Positions 35,812 to 45,910 of a DNA stretch of 64,000 nucleotides are shown in pieces. Made by a program: the position numbers and the translations under genes. The notes under the pieces are model-generated. The model was not told the DNA's origin. It made no database searches and was given only the letters and a program-made list of their open reading frames with translations. Each line of letters starts with the position of its first letter. Position 1 is the first letter of the stretch. This stretch comes from Arcanobacterium haemolyticum. Lineage in GTDB: Bacteria > Actinomycetota > Actinomycetes > Actinomycetales > Actinomycetaceae. The stretch covers positions 112,554 to 176,553 of the forward strand of contig JADYUX010000004.1 of assembly GCA_021532125.1 (NCBI GenBank). The letters are read 5' to 3'.

Positions 35812-36477
35812 TCAGGCTCCCTTCACAGCGGTACGGACCACGACAGAGCCACCCTTAGCGCCGGGGATGGCACCAACGATGAGAAGAACGCCCTTGTCGG
35901 CGTCCACTGCGTGGATCGAAAGATTCTGAACCGTCACGCGGTCGTTACCCATACGGCCTGCCATGCGCAGACCCTTGAATACGCGGGACGGGGTTGCGCA
36001 AGCGCCGATAGAACCGGGCTTGCGGTGGTTACGGTGTGCACCGTGGGATGCCGAAACGCCAGCGAATCCGTGGCGCTTCATGACACCAGCGAAGCCCTTA
36101 CCCTTTGACGTGCCGACGACATCGACCTTCTGGCCGGCCTCGAACACCTCAGCGGTGAGCTCCTGGCCGAGCGAGTACTCCGCTGCATCGCCTGTACGAA
36201 CCTCGGCGAGCGTGCGGCGCGGCTCAACGCCGGCCTTTGCGAAGTGGCCCTGGAGCGGCTTCGTGACGTTCTTCGTCTTGATGTCACCCGAGGCAAGCTG
36301 AACGGCGGAGTAGCCGTCAACTTCCGGGGTGCGGACCTGCGTCACAACGTTGGTGCCCACGCGGACAACCGTGATCGGGAGGAGGCGGCCTGCCTCATCC
36401 CAGAGCTGGGTCATGCCCAGCTTTGTGCCGATCAACGCCTTAACGGGCGCACCGGCAGCAACCTGCTTGGAGTTCAT
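35812..36477 (-). CDS. rplC: 50S ribosomal protein L3
   Basis: 221 residues: [59 protein letters not shown] and [20 protein letters not shown], with the conserved glutamine-methylation region replaced by [20 protein letters not shown]. The first ~13 residues are longer than in E. coli. Follows rpsJ after 11 bases. Confidence 0.97.
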   Translation of the reverse strand: MNSKQVAAGAPVKALIGTKLGMTQLWDEAGRLLPITVVRVGTNVVTQVRTPEVDGYSAVQLASGDIKTKNVTKPLQGHFAKAGVEPRRTLAEVRTGDAAEYSLGQELTAEVFEAGQKVDVVGTSKGKGFAGVMKRHGFAGVSASHGAHRNHRKPGSIGACATPSRVFKGLRMAGRMGNDRVTVQNLSIHAVDADKGVLLIVGAIPGAKGGSVVVRTAVKGA

Positions 36478-36488
36478 GATGCGTTACC

Positions 36489-36797
36489 TCAGAGCTTGAT
36501 TTCCACGTTGACATCGGCCGGAAGATCGAGACGACGAAGCGTGTCGATCGTCTTGAGCGTCGGATCTACGATGTCGATGAGCCGCTTGTGGGTGCGCATC
36601 TCGAAGTGCTCGCGGCTGTCCTTGTACTTGTGGGGCGAGCGAATGACGCAGAAAACATTCTTCTCCGTCGGCAACGGCACCGGGCCCACTACTGTCGCGC
36701 CTGTGCGCGTGACTTCGTCGACGAGCTTCTTCGCCGCGCTATCAATGACCTCGTGGTCATATGACTTGAGCCGGATGCGGATCTTCTGTCCCGCCAT
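36489..36797 (-). CDS. rpsJ: 30S ribosomal protein S10
   Basis: First gene of the S10 operon. 102 residues: [60 protein letters not shown], and [12 protein letters not shown] at the end. Also acts as NusE in antitermination. A GAGAGAGG lies 11 bases upstream of ATG; a probable promoter is at 36972-37001, giving a ~165-base leader. Confidence 0.97.
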   Translation of the reverse strand: MAGQKIRIRLKSYDHEVIDSAAKKLVDEVTRTGATVVGPVPLPTEKNVFCVIRSPHKYKDSREHFEMRTHKRLIDIVDPTLKTIDTLRRLDLPADVNVEIKL

Positions 36798-37358
36798 GGC
36801 GTCGTCTACCTCTCTCTACCGCGGTGTTCGCCGGTACCCGCACTCGGGCGTGTCGCGCGAAAACAACCACGAAAGCAAGCCCTATGCAGGTTACGACGAA
36901 CCCTTTTTCACGTCGATGCAAATCGCACCAACGAAGTCAAACTACCCCGGCTTCCACCGGGCAACTTGTTCAGTATGCCAAAAGCAATAACCTTCCGGCA
37001 ACTTCTACCGCCGATAAGTGGTACGTTCCTCACGAACGCCCGCTCGGCGTGCTCAATCAACGCTACCAGGGTGTATGAGGCTACGTAACCTCGTGTTTAC
37101 GCGATCTTGCGCACACCTCCCCCTGCCTCACGTGCCGCCCTGGCTCACGTTGCTCCAGGCACCTCACAGCTACACGGCACGCGGCAACCCTCGCCCACGC
37201 GCCACTCCCCCTACTCCTGCTTCCTCTTCCGACCGCCGACTCTGGCCTCCATGCTTCTCAAATGGTTCGTGCGTTATATTTCTCGTCGGTGCGGCGTTCT
37301 CAAGGCGTAGCCATTCACTGTCGCCGAAGCGTTCGTCGCCATAACTAAGGAGACGCAC
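36798..37358. other. intergenic region between rpsJ and the alarmone synthetase gene
   Basis: 561 bases between divergent genes. Holds the S10-operon promoter (36972-37001, minus) and a plus-strand -10-like TATATT at 37275-37280 for the synthetase gene. The middle part, about 37110-37250, is C/T-rich on the plus strand without a gene. No leader structure like the E. coli L4 target was recognised. Confidence 0.5.
36972..37001 (-). promoter_or_regulatory. probable promoter of S10-spc operon
   Basis: Minus-strand TTGCCG (36996-37001), 18-base spacer, CATACT (36972-36977). Only good hexamer pair in the leader of rpsJ. Confidence 0.45.
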
Positions 37359-38186
37359 ATGGCACACACGTATTCGCACGAATCCCACGACCTCTCGCAC
37401 ACTTCAACGCCCGGCGCTATGCCGCAGGTCGCTTCTGATGACGTCCGCCTGCGCATCAACGAGATTCGCCATGTGCTCATGGTGCGGGAATGTGGCATGA
37501 AAGAAATCCTGACAAAGGTCGAAATTCTTCGCGACGAATTCCGCCAAAATCACGACTACAACCCAATTGAGCACGTGAGCTCACGCATGAAATCGCTTCG
37601 CTCCCTTGCAGACAAAGTACGACGCAAAGGGATTCCGTTCACCGCGGAGGCAATCAATTCGTCGATCTTCGACATCGCGGGCATTCGACTCACATGTAGT
37701 TTCGTCTCAGATACCTACACGATGAAGCGTCTTCTGCTCGCCCAAACCGATCTCACCCTGCTCGACGAACGCGATTACATCGCCAACCCAAAACCAAACG
37801 GCTATCAAAGCTTGCATCTCATCCTGGAAGTGCCTGTCTTCCTCGCCGAGGGCGTCGAACGAGTCCCCGTCGAAGTCCAACTACGAACGGTCGCAATGGA
37901 CTTTTGGGCTTCTCTCGAACACAAAATCCATTACAAGGATGAAACTGAAGTACCACGTCATCTCACCGACGCGCTCAAGCTCGCTGCAGACATGGCAAGC
38001 GCTTTAGATTCGTCGATGGAACGCCTCCACAAAGAAATTCTGGAGCTGCGTGCCCAGGATATCGACTCCACTGAAGCGGCCTCTGCAAATACCAACGCCC
38101 TCAACTTGGACGCCCAGGCATTCATCCAGGCAGTTGTTAATTCCCTCTCCGAGGAGTCACGCAGCGAACCGCCCACAACACAGTGA
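37359..38186 (+). CDS. small alarmone synthetase (RelA/SpoT synthetase domain, RelQ/YjbM-like)
   Basis: GTP pyrophosphokinase making (p)ppGpp, without hydrolase or regulatory domains. 275 residues: synthetase domain ~45-200 with RMKSLRSLADKVRRKG, IFDIAGIRLTCSFVSDTY, the G-loop DYIANPKPNGYQSLHLI and the catalytic stretch VEVQLRTVAMDFWASLEHKI. The C-terminal helical tail suits a tetramerising small synthetase. AAGGAG lies 6 bases before ATG. Stands alone, divergent from the S10 operon, whose transcription is a known (p)ppGpp target (inference only). Confidence 0.88.
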   Translation: MAHTYSHESHDLSHTSTPGAMPQVASDDVRLRINEIRHVLMVRECGMKEILTKVEILRDEFRQNHDYNPIEHVSSRMKSLRSLADKVRRKGIPFTAEAINSSIFDIAGIRLTCSFVSDTYTMKRLLLAQTDLTLLDERDYIANPKPNGYQSLHLILEVPVFLAEGVERVPVEVQLRTVAMDFWASLEHKIHYKDETEVPRHLTDALKLAADMASALDSSMERLHKEILELRAQDIDSTEAASANTNALNLDAQAFIQAVVNSLSEESRSEPPTTQ

Positions 38187-38194
38187 TCGAGCAG

Positions 38195-38222
38195 TGGGGG
38201 CAGGCTCGTGAGCCTGCCCCCA
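38195..38222. terminator. bidirectional terminator between alarmone synthetase and tal
   Basis: TGGGGGCAGGCTC (38195-38207) pairs with GAGCCTGCCCCCA (38210-38222), 2-base loop (probably 4 in practice). Plus strand continues AGCTATTTTC. Sits between convergent genes. Confidence 0.82.
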
Positions 38223-38241
38223 GCTATTTTCTATCAGTTCT

Positions 38242-39345
38242 TTACGCTCCTGCGAGCGCCTTCTTCACCGTGTCAAGCAGTGATCCCCAGGAGGCGATGA
38301 ACTTTTCCACGCCCTCATCTTCGAGCTTCGTCGTCACGTCGGCGAAATCGATGCCAAGGCGTGCAATGTCAGCAAAGATCTTCTCGGACTCAACGTAGGT
38401 GGAGCGGATCGTGTCTCCCTCGCAAACGCCCTCGTCGCGGGTGATGAGCAGGGTCTTTTCCGGAACCGTATTGACGACGTTCGGCGCGACAAGTCCGGAA
38501 ACGTACAGGTATCCGGGGAGAGCCGGGTCCTTCACTCCTGTCGAAGCCCAGAGCGGGCGCTGGACGTTAGCACCGGCTTCCGCCAGATCCTTCCATTCCT
38601 CCGTGTCGAGTGAGCGTTCGAATTCGCGGTAGGCCAGGCGAGCATTCGCGAGTCCTGCCTTTGAACGCAGGGCGGTTGCTTCGTCGGTTCCGATCTTGTC
38701 GAGTCGCTTATCAACTTCCGAATCGACGCGTGAGACGAAGAAGGATGCCACAGAGTGAATGGTCGATAGATCAATGCCCGCGGCCTTGGCCTTCTGGAGT
38801 CCCTTGATGTAGGCGTCGATGACAGCCTTGTAGCGCTCCAGGCTAAAGATGAGCGTGACATTGACGCTGATGCCACGTCCGATCGTCTCAGTGATGGCGC
38901 TAAGGCCTTCGAGGGTCGCTGGGATCTTGATCATCGCGTTGGGACGATCGACAGCCTCCCACAGCTCAACGGCCTGCGCCGCTGTGCCTTCCCCGTCACG
39001 TGCGAGCAGCGGGGATACTTCAATAGAGACGCGTCCGTCTCGACCCTTCGTCGAGTCGTAGATCGGAGCAAAGAGATCACAAGCAGCTGCGACATCTTCC
39101 GCCATGATTGTGAAGGCAGCCTTTTCCGGGTCGGTATCTGATCCGAGTGCTGCGATAGCCGTCGTGTAGGTGTCTCCACCGGAGATCGCATTGTCGAAGA
39201 TCGTTGGATTCGTGGTGACGCCGACGACGTGGTCGTTAGCGATGAGCTCCTTGAGGCTGCCGTCTTCAAGACGTCCGCGTGAGAGGTCATCAAGCCAGAG
39301 GCTCACACCAGCGTTGGAGATAGCAGCAAGGACGTTGTCGGTCAT
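38242..39345 (-). CDS. tal: transaldolase
   Basis: Pentose phosphate enzyme moving a dihydroxyacetone unit. 367 residues; Schiff-base lysine K140 in [22 protein letters not shown] near residue 45, [20 protein letters not shown] and [16 protein letters not shown]. Length fits actinobacterial TalB-like enzymes. AAAGG lies 6 bases before ATG. Not linked to transketolase, unlike in many actinobacteria. Confidence 0.93.
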   Translation of the reverse strand: MTDNVLAAISNAGVSLWLDDLSRGRLEDGSLKELIANDHVVGVTTNPTIFDNAISGGDTYTTAIAALGSDTDPEKAAFTIMAEDVAAACDLFAPIYDSTKGRDGRVSIEVSPLLARDGEGTAAQAVELWEAVDRPNAMIKIPATLEGLSAITETIGRGISVNVTLIFSLERYKAVIDAYIKGLQKAKAAGIDLSTIHSVASFFVSRVDSEVDKRLDKIGTDEATALRSKAGLANARLAYREFERSLDTEEWKDLAEAGANVQRPLWASTGVKDPALPGYLYVSGLVAPNVVNTVPEKTLLITRDEGVCEGDTIRSTYVESEKIFADIARLGIDFADVTTKLEDEGVEKFIASWGSLLDTVKKALAGA

Positions 39346-39539
39346 GACTTACCTTTCGTTGGATTGTCGTGCGCGCTGACGCGGTTACGTCGTTGTGAGA
39401 AACGCTTGTGGGCGCACATACCTCAAGCCTAGTCCCTCTCAGTTAGGACCTGCATATCCGTTCGCGGTGGCAGCAGGGCCATGGGACGAAGGCGCGGGGC
39501 CGCGCGAGAAATGAGGCGCGTTCGCAGCAGCCCCGATTG

Positions 39540-40094
39540 CTAGTCGAGTTCAAGCATCTTCCGCGCACACACAATAAGCGGTGCGATTGCTTCTCTCCTC
39601 GTGTGGTCGTACCCGTTTTCTATATTGTCGGCAACGGCGACGGCCCACTCCCCTTTATCACGATGCTTTTGGACACGCTTCGCGAACGTCTTGAGAAGGA
39701 GATACTCAGCTCGTGACAGCCCTTCGTATCGGACGCCGCCTTCGAAGTAGAAGAAGGGGAACGTGCCTTTGGCGAGTTCTTCGCGAGAGAATGTGCGAGC
39801 AGGTACTTTCCAGTCGCGGTCGGGGTGCTGCGGCGTGCCTCCGTTGGCCCACACGATAACTCTGCCAGATTCGATGAGCCCCGCTTTCTGAGCTACTCTG
39901 CGGAATTCGTGAAAGCCTCGCATGACGGACATACGCACCCCCGCCCCGTAAATCACGAGATCGTAGTGCGAGAGATCCATTCGCCGAGCTTCGTTCCACG
40001 GCAGCACCGTGGCTCCTAGTTCGTCACCGATCCATTGTGCGTACGTGGTTGAGAACCCTGTGACGGAGTTATGGATAACGCACACCTGTGCCAT
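39540..40094 (-). CDS. flavodoxin-domain protein (HemG-like)
   Basis: 184 residues from ATG 40094 (MAQVCVIHNSVTGFSTTYAQ); the frame extends further without similarity. N-terminal flavodoxin-like phosphate loop NSVTGFST, then YDLVIYGAGVRMSVMRGFHE and VIVWANGGTPQHPDRDWKVP. Such proteins include menaquinone-dependent protoporphyrinogen oxidases and electron carriers; no haem-biosynthesis neighbour is present, so substrate is open. Confidence 0.72.
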   Translation of the reverse strand: MAQVCVIHNSVTGFSTTYAQWIGDELGATVLPWNEARRMDLSHYDLVIYGAGVRMSVMRGFHEFRRVAQKAGLIESGRVIVWANGGTPQHPDRDWKVPARTFSREELAKGTFPFFYFEGGVRYEGLSRAEYLLLKTFAKRVQKHRDKGEWAVAVADNIENGYDHTRREAIAPLIVCARKMLELD

Positions 40095-40422
40095 GATGTC
40101 TCGATTCGTTGTGGCGTGAGTTGGATACTTTGTGCGTTGCCATTTTCGACGACGAAGATCGCGACGCTCTATTATTTGCCTGTGTTGGCTTAGTGAATGA
40201 ATCGTGAACCAACAGAACATATACTACACACCTATACGTGTGCATTTCACCGATATAACGCGCCTGTGGATCGATGTAAGCCAACCGTTTCCCAGGCAAG
40301 CCGCCAACCGCTTTTTAGAGACACCGTCTCCTACTTTCAGGAAGACATCTATCAGAATTCGTCGATAATAAAGAATTTCTCACACTTACCTGAACTTTAT
40401 AAAGCCACTATCCTTACTCGTG
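40095..40422. other. divergent intergenic region, flavodoxin-like gene / patatin-like gene
   Basis: 328 bases, lower in GC than neighbours. A plus-strand TATCCT at 40409-40414 precedes the patatin gene by 8 bases. Short dyads occur (ACACCTATACGTGTG near 40229-40243). No other gene was seen. Confidence 0.45.
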
Positions 40423-41322
40423 ATGACCACGACACATCCACATAATCAGACGCTCCCAACTGCGCTCGTTTTCGAGGGCGGCGGTATGAGAGGGGCATAT
40501 ACGGCAGCACTCGCGGCGACGATGATCGAGGCCGGTATCGAATTTCCTTGGGTCGGTGGAATTTCTGCCGGTGCAACGAATACGTCAAATATGATTTCTC
40601 GCGACGCATGGCGTGCTCGGGCGGCTTATGTGGAGCTGGCTCGCGATCCCCGCACCGGCGGCCCTATTTCTTTTATCCGCGGGCATGGCTATTTCAACTC
40701 GGATTTCATTTATCGCCACACCCCTCACGCTGATGAGGCGATTCCCTTTGATTGGGAAGGGTATGTCGCGTCCCAAACCCCTTACAGGATCGGCGCCTTT
40801 AACTGCGAAACGGGGCAAACTGTCTATTGGGGTCGCGACGATGTTACCGACCTCGACGATTTTGCTTTGCGTTGCCAGGCTTCAGCGTCGATGCCCATCC
40901 TCATGCCGATCACCGATGTCCACGGTGTCCCCTACTTGGATGGCGCGATTGGCTCTACAGGTGGATTTGCGATTGATGCTGCCGAAGATGACGGTTTCGA
41001 ACGTTTCGTTGTCGTCATGACTCGCGAGCGCGGCTACCGGAAGCCTCCGATGCGTATGCCGCGTGCCCTTTATCGTCGTATTTTCCGGCGTTACCCAAAG
41101 GTGGCCGACGCGATCCTTGCACGCCCTGCTCATTACAATGCCACTCTTGACCGGCTTGAGCAGCTTGAACGTGAAGGTCGCGCCTACCTGTACTATCCCG
41201 ACACCATGCCCATCGCTAATGGTGAGCGCGATCCGCTCAAGGTTGAGGCGTGCTACAACCTTGGCCTTCGTCAGGCGGAGCGCGATTTGCCGAAGATCCT
41301 TGATTTTGTTAACGGGAAATAG
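40423..41322 (+). CDS. patatin-like phospholipase/serine hydrolase
   Basis: 299 residues. Oxyanion loop VFEGGGMRGAYTAAL (near residue 17), nucleophile elbow GGISAGATN (G-x-S-x-G, Ser about 47) and the dyad aspartate in YLDGAIGSTGGFAID: a complete patatin Ser-Asp dyad. No signal peptide, so cytoplasmic (YjjU-like size and layout). ATG 40423 is preferred over a GTG one codon earlier because TATCCT at 40409-40414 suggests a leaderless message. Lipid substrate unknown. Confidence 0.85.
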   Translation: MTTTHPHNQTLPTALVFEGGGMRGAYTAALAATMIEAGIEFPWVGGISAGATNTSNMISRDAWRARAAYVELARDPRTGGPISFIRGHGYFNSDFIYRHTPHADEAIPFDWEGYVASQTPYRIGAFNCETGQTVYWGRDDVTDLDDFALRCQASASMPILMPITDVHGVPYLDGAIGSTGGFAIDAAEDDGFERFVVVMTRERGYRKPPMRMPRALYRRIFRRYPKVADAILARPAHYNATLDRLEQLEREGRAYLYYPDTMPIANGERDPLKVEACYNLGLRQAERDLPKILDFVNGK

Positions 41323-41332
41323 CTTGCTTGTA

Positions 41333-41377
41333 TAGATGGACGCGGCGGAGAGGTTTTCTCTCCGCCGCGTCCATCTA
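41333..41377. terminator. long perfect hairpin between patatin-like gene and ilvC
   Basis: TAGATGGACGCGGCGGAGAG (41333-41352) pairs base for base with 41358-41377 around GTTTT: a 20-base stem. Lies between convergent genes. U-tract is weak, but stability is very high. Confidence 0.82.
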
Positions 41378-41405
41378 TTAATCTTTCAGCACTTGCGCGC
41401 GAGGA

Positions 41406-42461
<1,056 letters not shown>

Positions 42462-42573
42462 TTAAGCCGGCGAACCCGTCACGGCGGGTTCAACTATATG
42501 TTGATTGACGAAAGAATCGATTACGTGTTCGCAGCGTGAGCGCCTGGCAATCGTCGTTGTCAGGCGCGGCTTG

Positions 42574-43104
42574 TCAGGCACGGCGCATGTGGAGTTCAGC
42601 GGATACACGTTCGGAGAGTGAACGTGCCCCTCGTCCGATTGCGACGGCGCCTGATTGAACAATCTCTTTGATCCCGTAGGGGTCTAACGCAGTGAGGAAG
42701 GCTTCGACCTTGTGAGCCGATCCGGTGGCCTCGATTGTCACTGTGTCAGGGACCATGTCCACGACATGAGCGCGGAAAAGGTCGACAACTTGAAGCACGT
42801 TGGCGCGGTTGGCGTCGGTTGCGCTGACCTTGACCAGCAGGAGTTCGCGCTGGACAGAGGATTCTGGTTCAAGTTCCACAATCTTGATGACATTGACGAG
42901 CTTGTTGAGCTGCTTTGTCACCTGTTCGAGAGGGAGTTCAGCTGCATCGACCACGACGGTGATGCGGCTGAGCTCTGGGTCTTCTGTCTCGCCTACAGCG
43001 AGTGAGTGAATATTGAATGCGCGCCTGGCGAAGAGGCCTGCGACGCGTGTGAGGACGCCCGGCTTGTTCTCTACCAGCACGGACAGCGTATGGCGAGTGT
43101 TCAT
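42574..43104 (-). CDS. ilvN: acetolactate synthase small (regulatory) subunit
   Basis: Binds valine and feeds back on IlvB. 176 residues from ATG 43104 (MNTRHTLSVLVENKPGVLTR): N-terminal ACT domain ~5-75 (FARRAFNIHSLAVGETEDPE), C-terminal domain ~85-160 (RELLLVKVSATDANRANVLQ). The longer frame beyond 43104 is a shadow of ilvB. Lies 14 bases after ilvB. Confidence 0.96.
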   Translation of the reverse strand: MNTRHTLSVLVENKPGVLTRVAGLFARRAFNIHSLAVGETEDPELSRITVVVDAAELPLEQVTKQLNKLVNVIKIVELEPESSVQRELLLVKVSATDANRANVLQVVDLFRAHVVDMVPDTVTIEATGSAHKVEAFLTALDPYGIKEIVQSGAVAIGRGARSLSERVSAELHMRRA

Positions 43105-43118
43105 GCGTTTTCCTCTTT

Positions 43119-44993
43119 TCAGTTGGCGTCGTCGTCGAATTCGGGGCGAAGATCGCGCGCGTACAGAATTTCGTCGTTGGAGAGGCCGGCGGGAACCATA
43201 GGCCACACCTCGGATTGTGGTGAGGTGACGAAGTCGACGACGACGGGGCGATCGTTGATGGACATTGCTTCTTTGATCGTTTCTTCGACGTCGTCGGCGT
43301 TTTCGCAGCGCAGCCCGGCGCAGTCGTAGGCGTCGGCAAGCTTGACGAAATCGGGGACTCGCGCCGTCCCGTGCCCCGTTTGGAGGTGGGTGTGCGAGTA
43401 GCGCGCGTTGTAGAAGAGCGTTTGCCACTGCCGCACCATGCCGAGTGAGGAATTGTTGATCACGGCAACTTTGATGTTGATGCCGTTGAGTCGGCATGTG
43501 GCGAGTTCTTGATTTGTCATCTGGAAGGAGCCGTCGCCGTCGATGAGCCAGACGGTCTTTTCCGGGTGTGCTGCCTTCGCTCCCATGGCTGCGGGAACGC
43601 CGTAGCCCATTGTGCCTGCTCCACCAGAGGACAGGAATTGGCGAGGGTGTTCAAGCTGCAGGAACTGGGTTGCCCACATTTGGTGTTGGCCCACGCCTGT
43701 CACCCAGATCGCCTCGTCGGCGGGAACAGCTTTCGAGAGCGCTTGAATGACATATTGAGGGGCGACGAGGCCGTCGTCCGGTTTGCTCCAGCCTACGGGG
43801 TAGGTTTCACGCAAGCGGTTGAGCTTTGCCCACCAACGAGTGAGGTCAGCTTTGCCGTACTGCTTGTGGGCGCGCCGAAGCTCGTCGACGATCTCGCCGG
43901 CTGTGACTTTGAGGTCTCCAACGATGGGAACGAGCGCTTCGCGGTTCTTTGAGATTTCGGCAGGGTCGATATCAACGTGAATCACGGCTGCTTCGGGAGC
44001 GAATGCGTCGAGTTTTCCGGTGACGCGATCGTCGAAGCGGGCACCGAGCGCAACGATGAGGTCGGATTTTTGGAGTGCTGCAACGGCGGGAACTGTGCCG
44101 TGCATGCCAGGCATTCCGAGATTGTTACGATGCGAATCGGGGATCGCGCCACGAGCCGTAAGTGTCGTCACGACAGGGATGTTGCCCAGTTCGGAGAGTT
44201 CGAGGATCTCCTCGGATGCGCCCGAACGGATAGCTCCGCCACCCACGTAGAGGACGGGGCGTTTCGCTGTGGCAATGAGACGAGCGGCCTCGCGGACTTG
44301 ACGAACGTTGGGGTTGACGACCGGCCGGTATCCCGGCAGATCGAGTGCGGGCGGCCAGACGAAGTCGGCTTCTTCGACCTGTGCACTCTTTGTAATGTCG
44401 ACGACGACTGGTCCAGGCCGTCCCGTGGAGGCAATGTGGAAGGCTTCGGCGATCCGTGCCGGAATTTCGGAGGCCTCTGTGACGAGGAAGGAGTGTTTTG
44501 TGATCGGCATCGTGGCCGAGACGATGTCCGCTTCTTGGAAGGCGTCCGTTCCGATGAGGGAGGCTCCCACCTGGCCTGTGATGGCGACCATGGGAACGGA
44601 GTCCATGTTGGCATCGAGCAGGGCGGTCACAAGATTGGTTGCTCCCGGCCCGGAGGTGGCGATACAGACGCCGACGCGCCCGGTGGAGACTGCGTAACCT
44701 TCGGCCGCATGCCCTGCGCCTTGCTCGTGACGAACGAGAATGTGCTTGAGCTTCGTCGAATCAAAGAGCGGATCGTAGGTGGGGAGGATCGCGCCTCCTG
44801 GCAGGCCGAAGACCACATCGACACCGAGTTCTTCCAGGGTGCGGATGATCGAGCGCGCTCCGGTTGAAGGTTCACGGATTTCCGGTACGCCTGATACGAG
44901 AGATACCGATGTTTGCTCGTTGAATTCAGTTGCGTCGTGTGACGCGTCGTTACGACCCGCGGCCACATCGGCTGGTGTAGGCGCCTTTGCCAT
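43119..44993 (-). CDS. ilvB: acetolactate synthase large (catalytic) subunit
   Basis: TPP enzyme of branched-chain amino acid synthesis. 624 residues: the TPP glutamate is in [16 protein letters not shown], the FAD-binding middle domain includes [20 protein letters not shown], and the TPP/Mg motif is [20 protein letters not shown]. The ~40-residue N-terminal lead is longer than in E. coli. Expression is under the leader-peptide attenuator at 45037-45115. Confidence 0.97.
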   Translation of the reverse strand: MAKAPTPADVAAGRNDASHDATEFNEQTSVSLVSGVPEIREPSTGARSIIRTLEELGVDVVFGLPGGAILPTYDPLFDSTKLKHILVRHEQGAGHAAEGYAVSTGRVGVCIATSGPGATNLVTALLDANMDSVPMVAITGQVGASLIGTDAFQEADIVSATMPITKHSFLVTEASEIPARIAEAFHIASTGRPGPVVVDITKSAQVEEADFVWPPALDLPGYRPVVNPNVRQVREAARLIATAKRPVLYVGGGAIRSGASEEILELSELGNIPVVTTLTARGAIPDSHRNNLGMPGMHGTVPAVAALQKSDLIVALGARFDDRVTGKLDAFAPEAAVIHVDIDPAEISKNREALVPIVGDLKVTAGEIVDELRRAHKQYGKADLTRWWAKLNRLRETYPVGWSKPDDGLVAPQYVIQALSKAVPADEAIWVTGVGQHQMWATQFLQLEHPRQFLSSGGAGTMGYGVPAAMGAKAAHPEKTVWLIDGDGSFQMTNQELATCRLNGINIKVAVINNSSLGMVRQWQTLFYNARYSHTHLQTGHGTARVPDFVKLADAYDCAGLRCENADDVEETIKEAMSINDRPVVVDFVTSPQSEVWPMVPAGLSNDEILYARDLRPEFDDDAN

Positions 44994-45036
44994 GTGGTTC
45001 CTCCTTTTTCGTCGGGATATTCGGTATCTGGGTATT

Positions 45037-45061
45037 AAAAAACCCCTCGATGTGCGAGGGG
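45037..45061 (-). terminator. attenuator terminator of ilvBNC
   Basis: CCCCTCG (45043-45049) pairs with CGAGGGG (45055-45061), loop of 5; on the minus strand six T follow. It lies between a branched-chain leader peptide and ilvB, 44 bases before the ilvB start: a transcription attenuator. The stretch between leader and terminator holds competing pairings (AGTACTT/AAGTACT and two GCGCGC blocks). Confidence 0.85.
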
Positions 45062-45088
45062 CGCGCAGTACTTGGGGCGTACAGCGCG

Positions 45089-45115
45089 CTAGGTAAGTAC
45101 TACGACGATGTTCAT
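45089..45115 (-). CDS. ilvL: ilvBNC leader peptide
   Basis: Eight residues: M-N-I-V-V-V-L-T then TAG. Six positions after Met-Asn include one Ile, three Val in a row and one Leu, the three end products of the pathway. It ends 28 bases before the terminator stem at 45061. Stalling here when charged tRNAs are scarce should favour antitermination, as for the ilvBNC leader of Corynebacterium glutamicum. Too short for normal gene finding; a shorter overlapping ATG at 45120 ends after two codons. Confidence 0.85.
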   Translation of the reverse strand: MNIVVVLT

Positions 45116-45124
45116 GGCATTGAG

Positions 45125-45152
45125 GTTATATGGAATGGCTTGTTGTTGCCAA
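45125..45152 (-). promoter_or_regulatory. probable ilvBNC promoter
   Basis: Minus-strand TTGGCA (45147-45152), 16-base spacer, TATAAC (45125-45130). The start would fall next to the leader-peptide ATG, so the leader message has almost no 5' untranslated part. Confidence 0.6.
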
Positions 45153-45256
45153 ACCAAATTCGTTTTATCTCACATGCTGGGCAACGTTCTCAGAAGTCGG
45201 ACTTGTTGTAGGGTGCTCTCAGGGGCATTCTCACCCCTCCGACTACACTGATACGC

Positions 45257-45829
45257 ATGACTGAGACGCGCTGGGAACTCCTCTACGGAAACGACGGACT
45301 CGTCGGCCTCGTCTTCCGCCGATGGAACGACGACGAACTCCTGACCGACGAAATCTACGGCGGACGTGACCCCCACCGGATCACGACGACGATCGAGCTC
45401 ATCGGCAAACGCTGGAAACGTTCAACGTGCGTCGAAAATGACGACACCCCCATCGTTCTCAACGCCGAGGAACTCATCGAAGAGGAAGACGCCATACCCG
45501 AGCCCCTCGAATTCTTCCTCCTACGCTCAGCCATCGAAACGCTCCCCCACGACTCCGACGCAACCCTCACCTACCACGTCCTCTCACCCAACGACAGGCA
45601 CGGAATAGCCACCGAGGCCAGCATCTGGTCCCCCAGCGAAGGCTGCTGGGAGATCGAAGAAGCCGGCGAACTCCGATCCACCCACTGGGTTAAAGACGGC
45701 GAGATTACTCGATCGGTTCGCGGCTCCATCGTCGCCATTCCCCACCTCCCAGAGGCGGCAGCCGCATCACTTCGGGGCGTCATCGCCGACGAGATTATCG
45801 ACGAACACCTTGCGAACTCCCTCGACTAA
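45257..45829 (+). CDS. hypothetical acidic protein
   Basis: 190 residues, soluble, acidic, no signal peptide or helix; no family recognised. Begins MTETRWELLYGNDGLVGLVF, with an acidic centre (EELIEEEDAIPEPLEFFLL) and WSPSEGCWEIEEAGEL near residue 123. A -10-like TACACT (45244-45249) lies 7 bases before ATG, fitting a leaderless message. Third positions are strongly C-biased, like coaA, so it is a real and locally adapted gene. Divergent from ilvBNC. Confidence 0.72.
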   Translation: MTETRWELLYGNDGLVGLVFRRWNDDELLTDEIYGGRDPHRITTTIELIGKRWKRSTCVENDDTPIVLNAEELIEEEDAIPEPLEFFLLRSAIETLPHDSDATLTYHVLSPNDRHGIATEASIWSPSEGCWEIEEAGELRSTHWVKDGEITRSVRGSIVAIPHLPEAAAASLRGVIADEIIDEHLANSLD

Positions 45830-45898
45830 CGCCAAGGTATGACGAACATCGCCTCCCGAGCATAACTTTCGACCCACAAGCACGTCAGCTCCAACGGC

Positions 45899-45904
45899 TA
45901 GAGT
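45899..45904 (+). promoter_or_regulatory. -10-like hexamer for the ThrE-like gene
   Basis: TAGAGT ends 6 bases before GTG 45911 and directly abuts an in-frame GTG at 45905, so only the second can be used: it supports a leaderless start at 45911. Confidence 0.4.
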
Positions 45905-45910
45905 GTGCAC

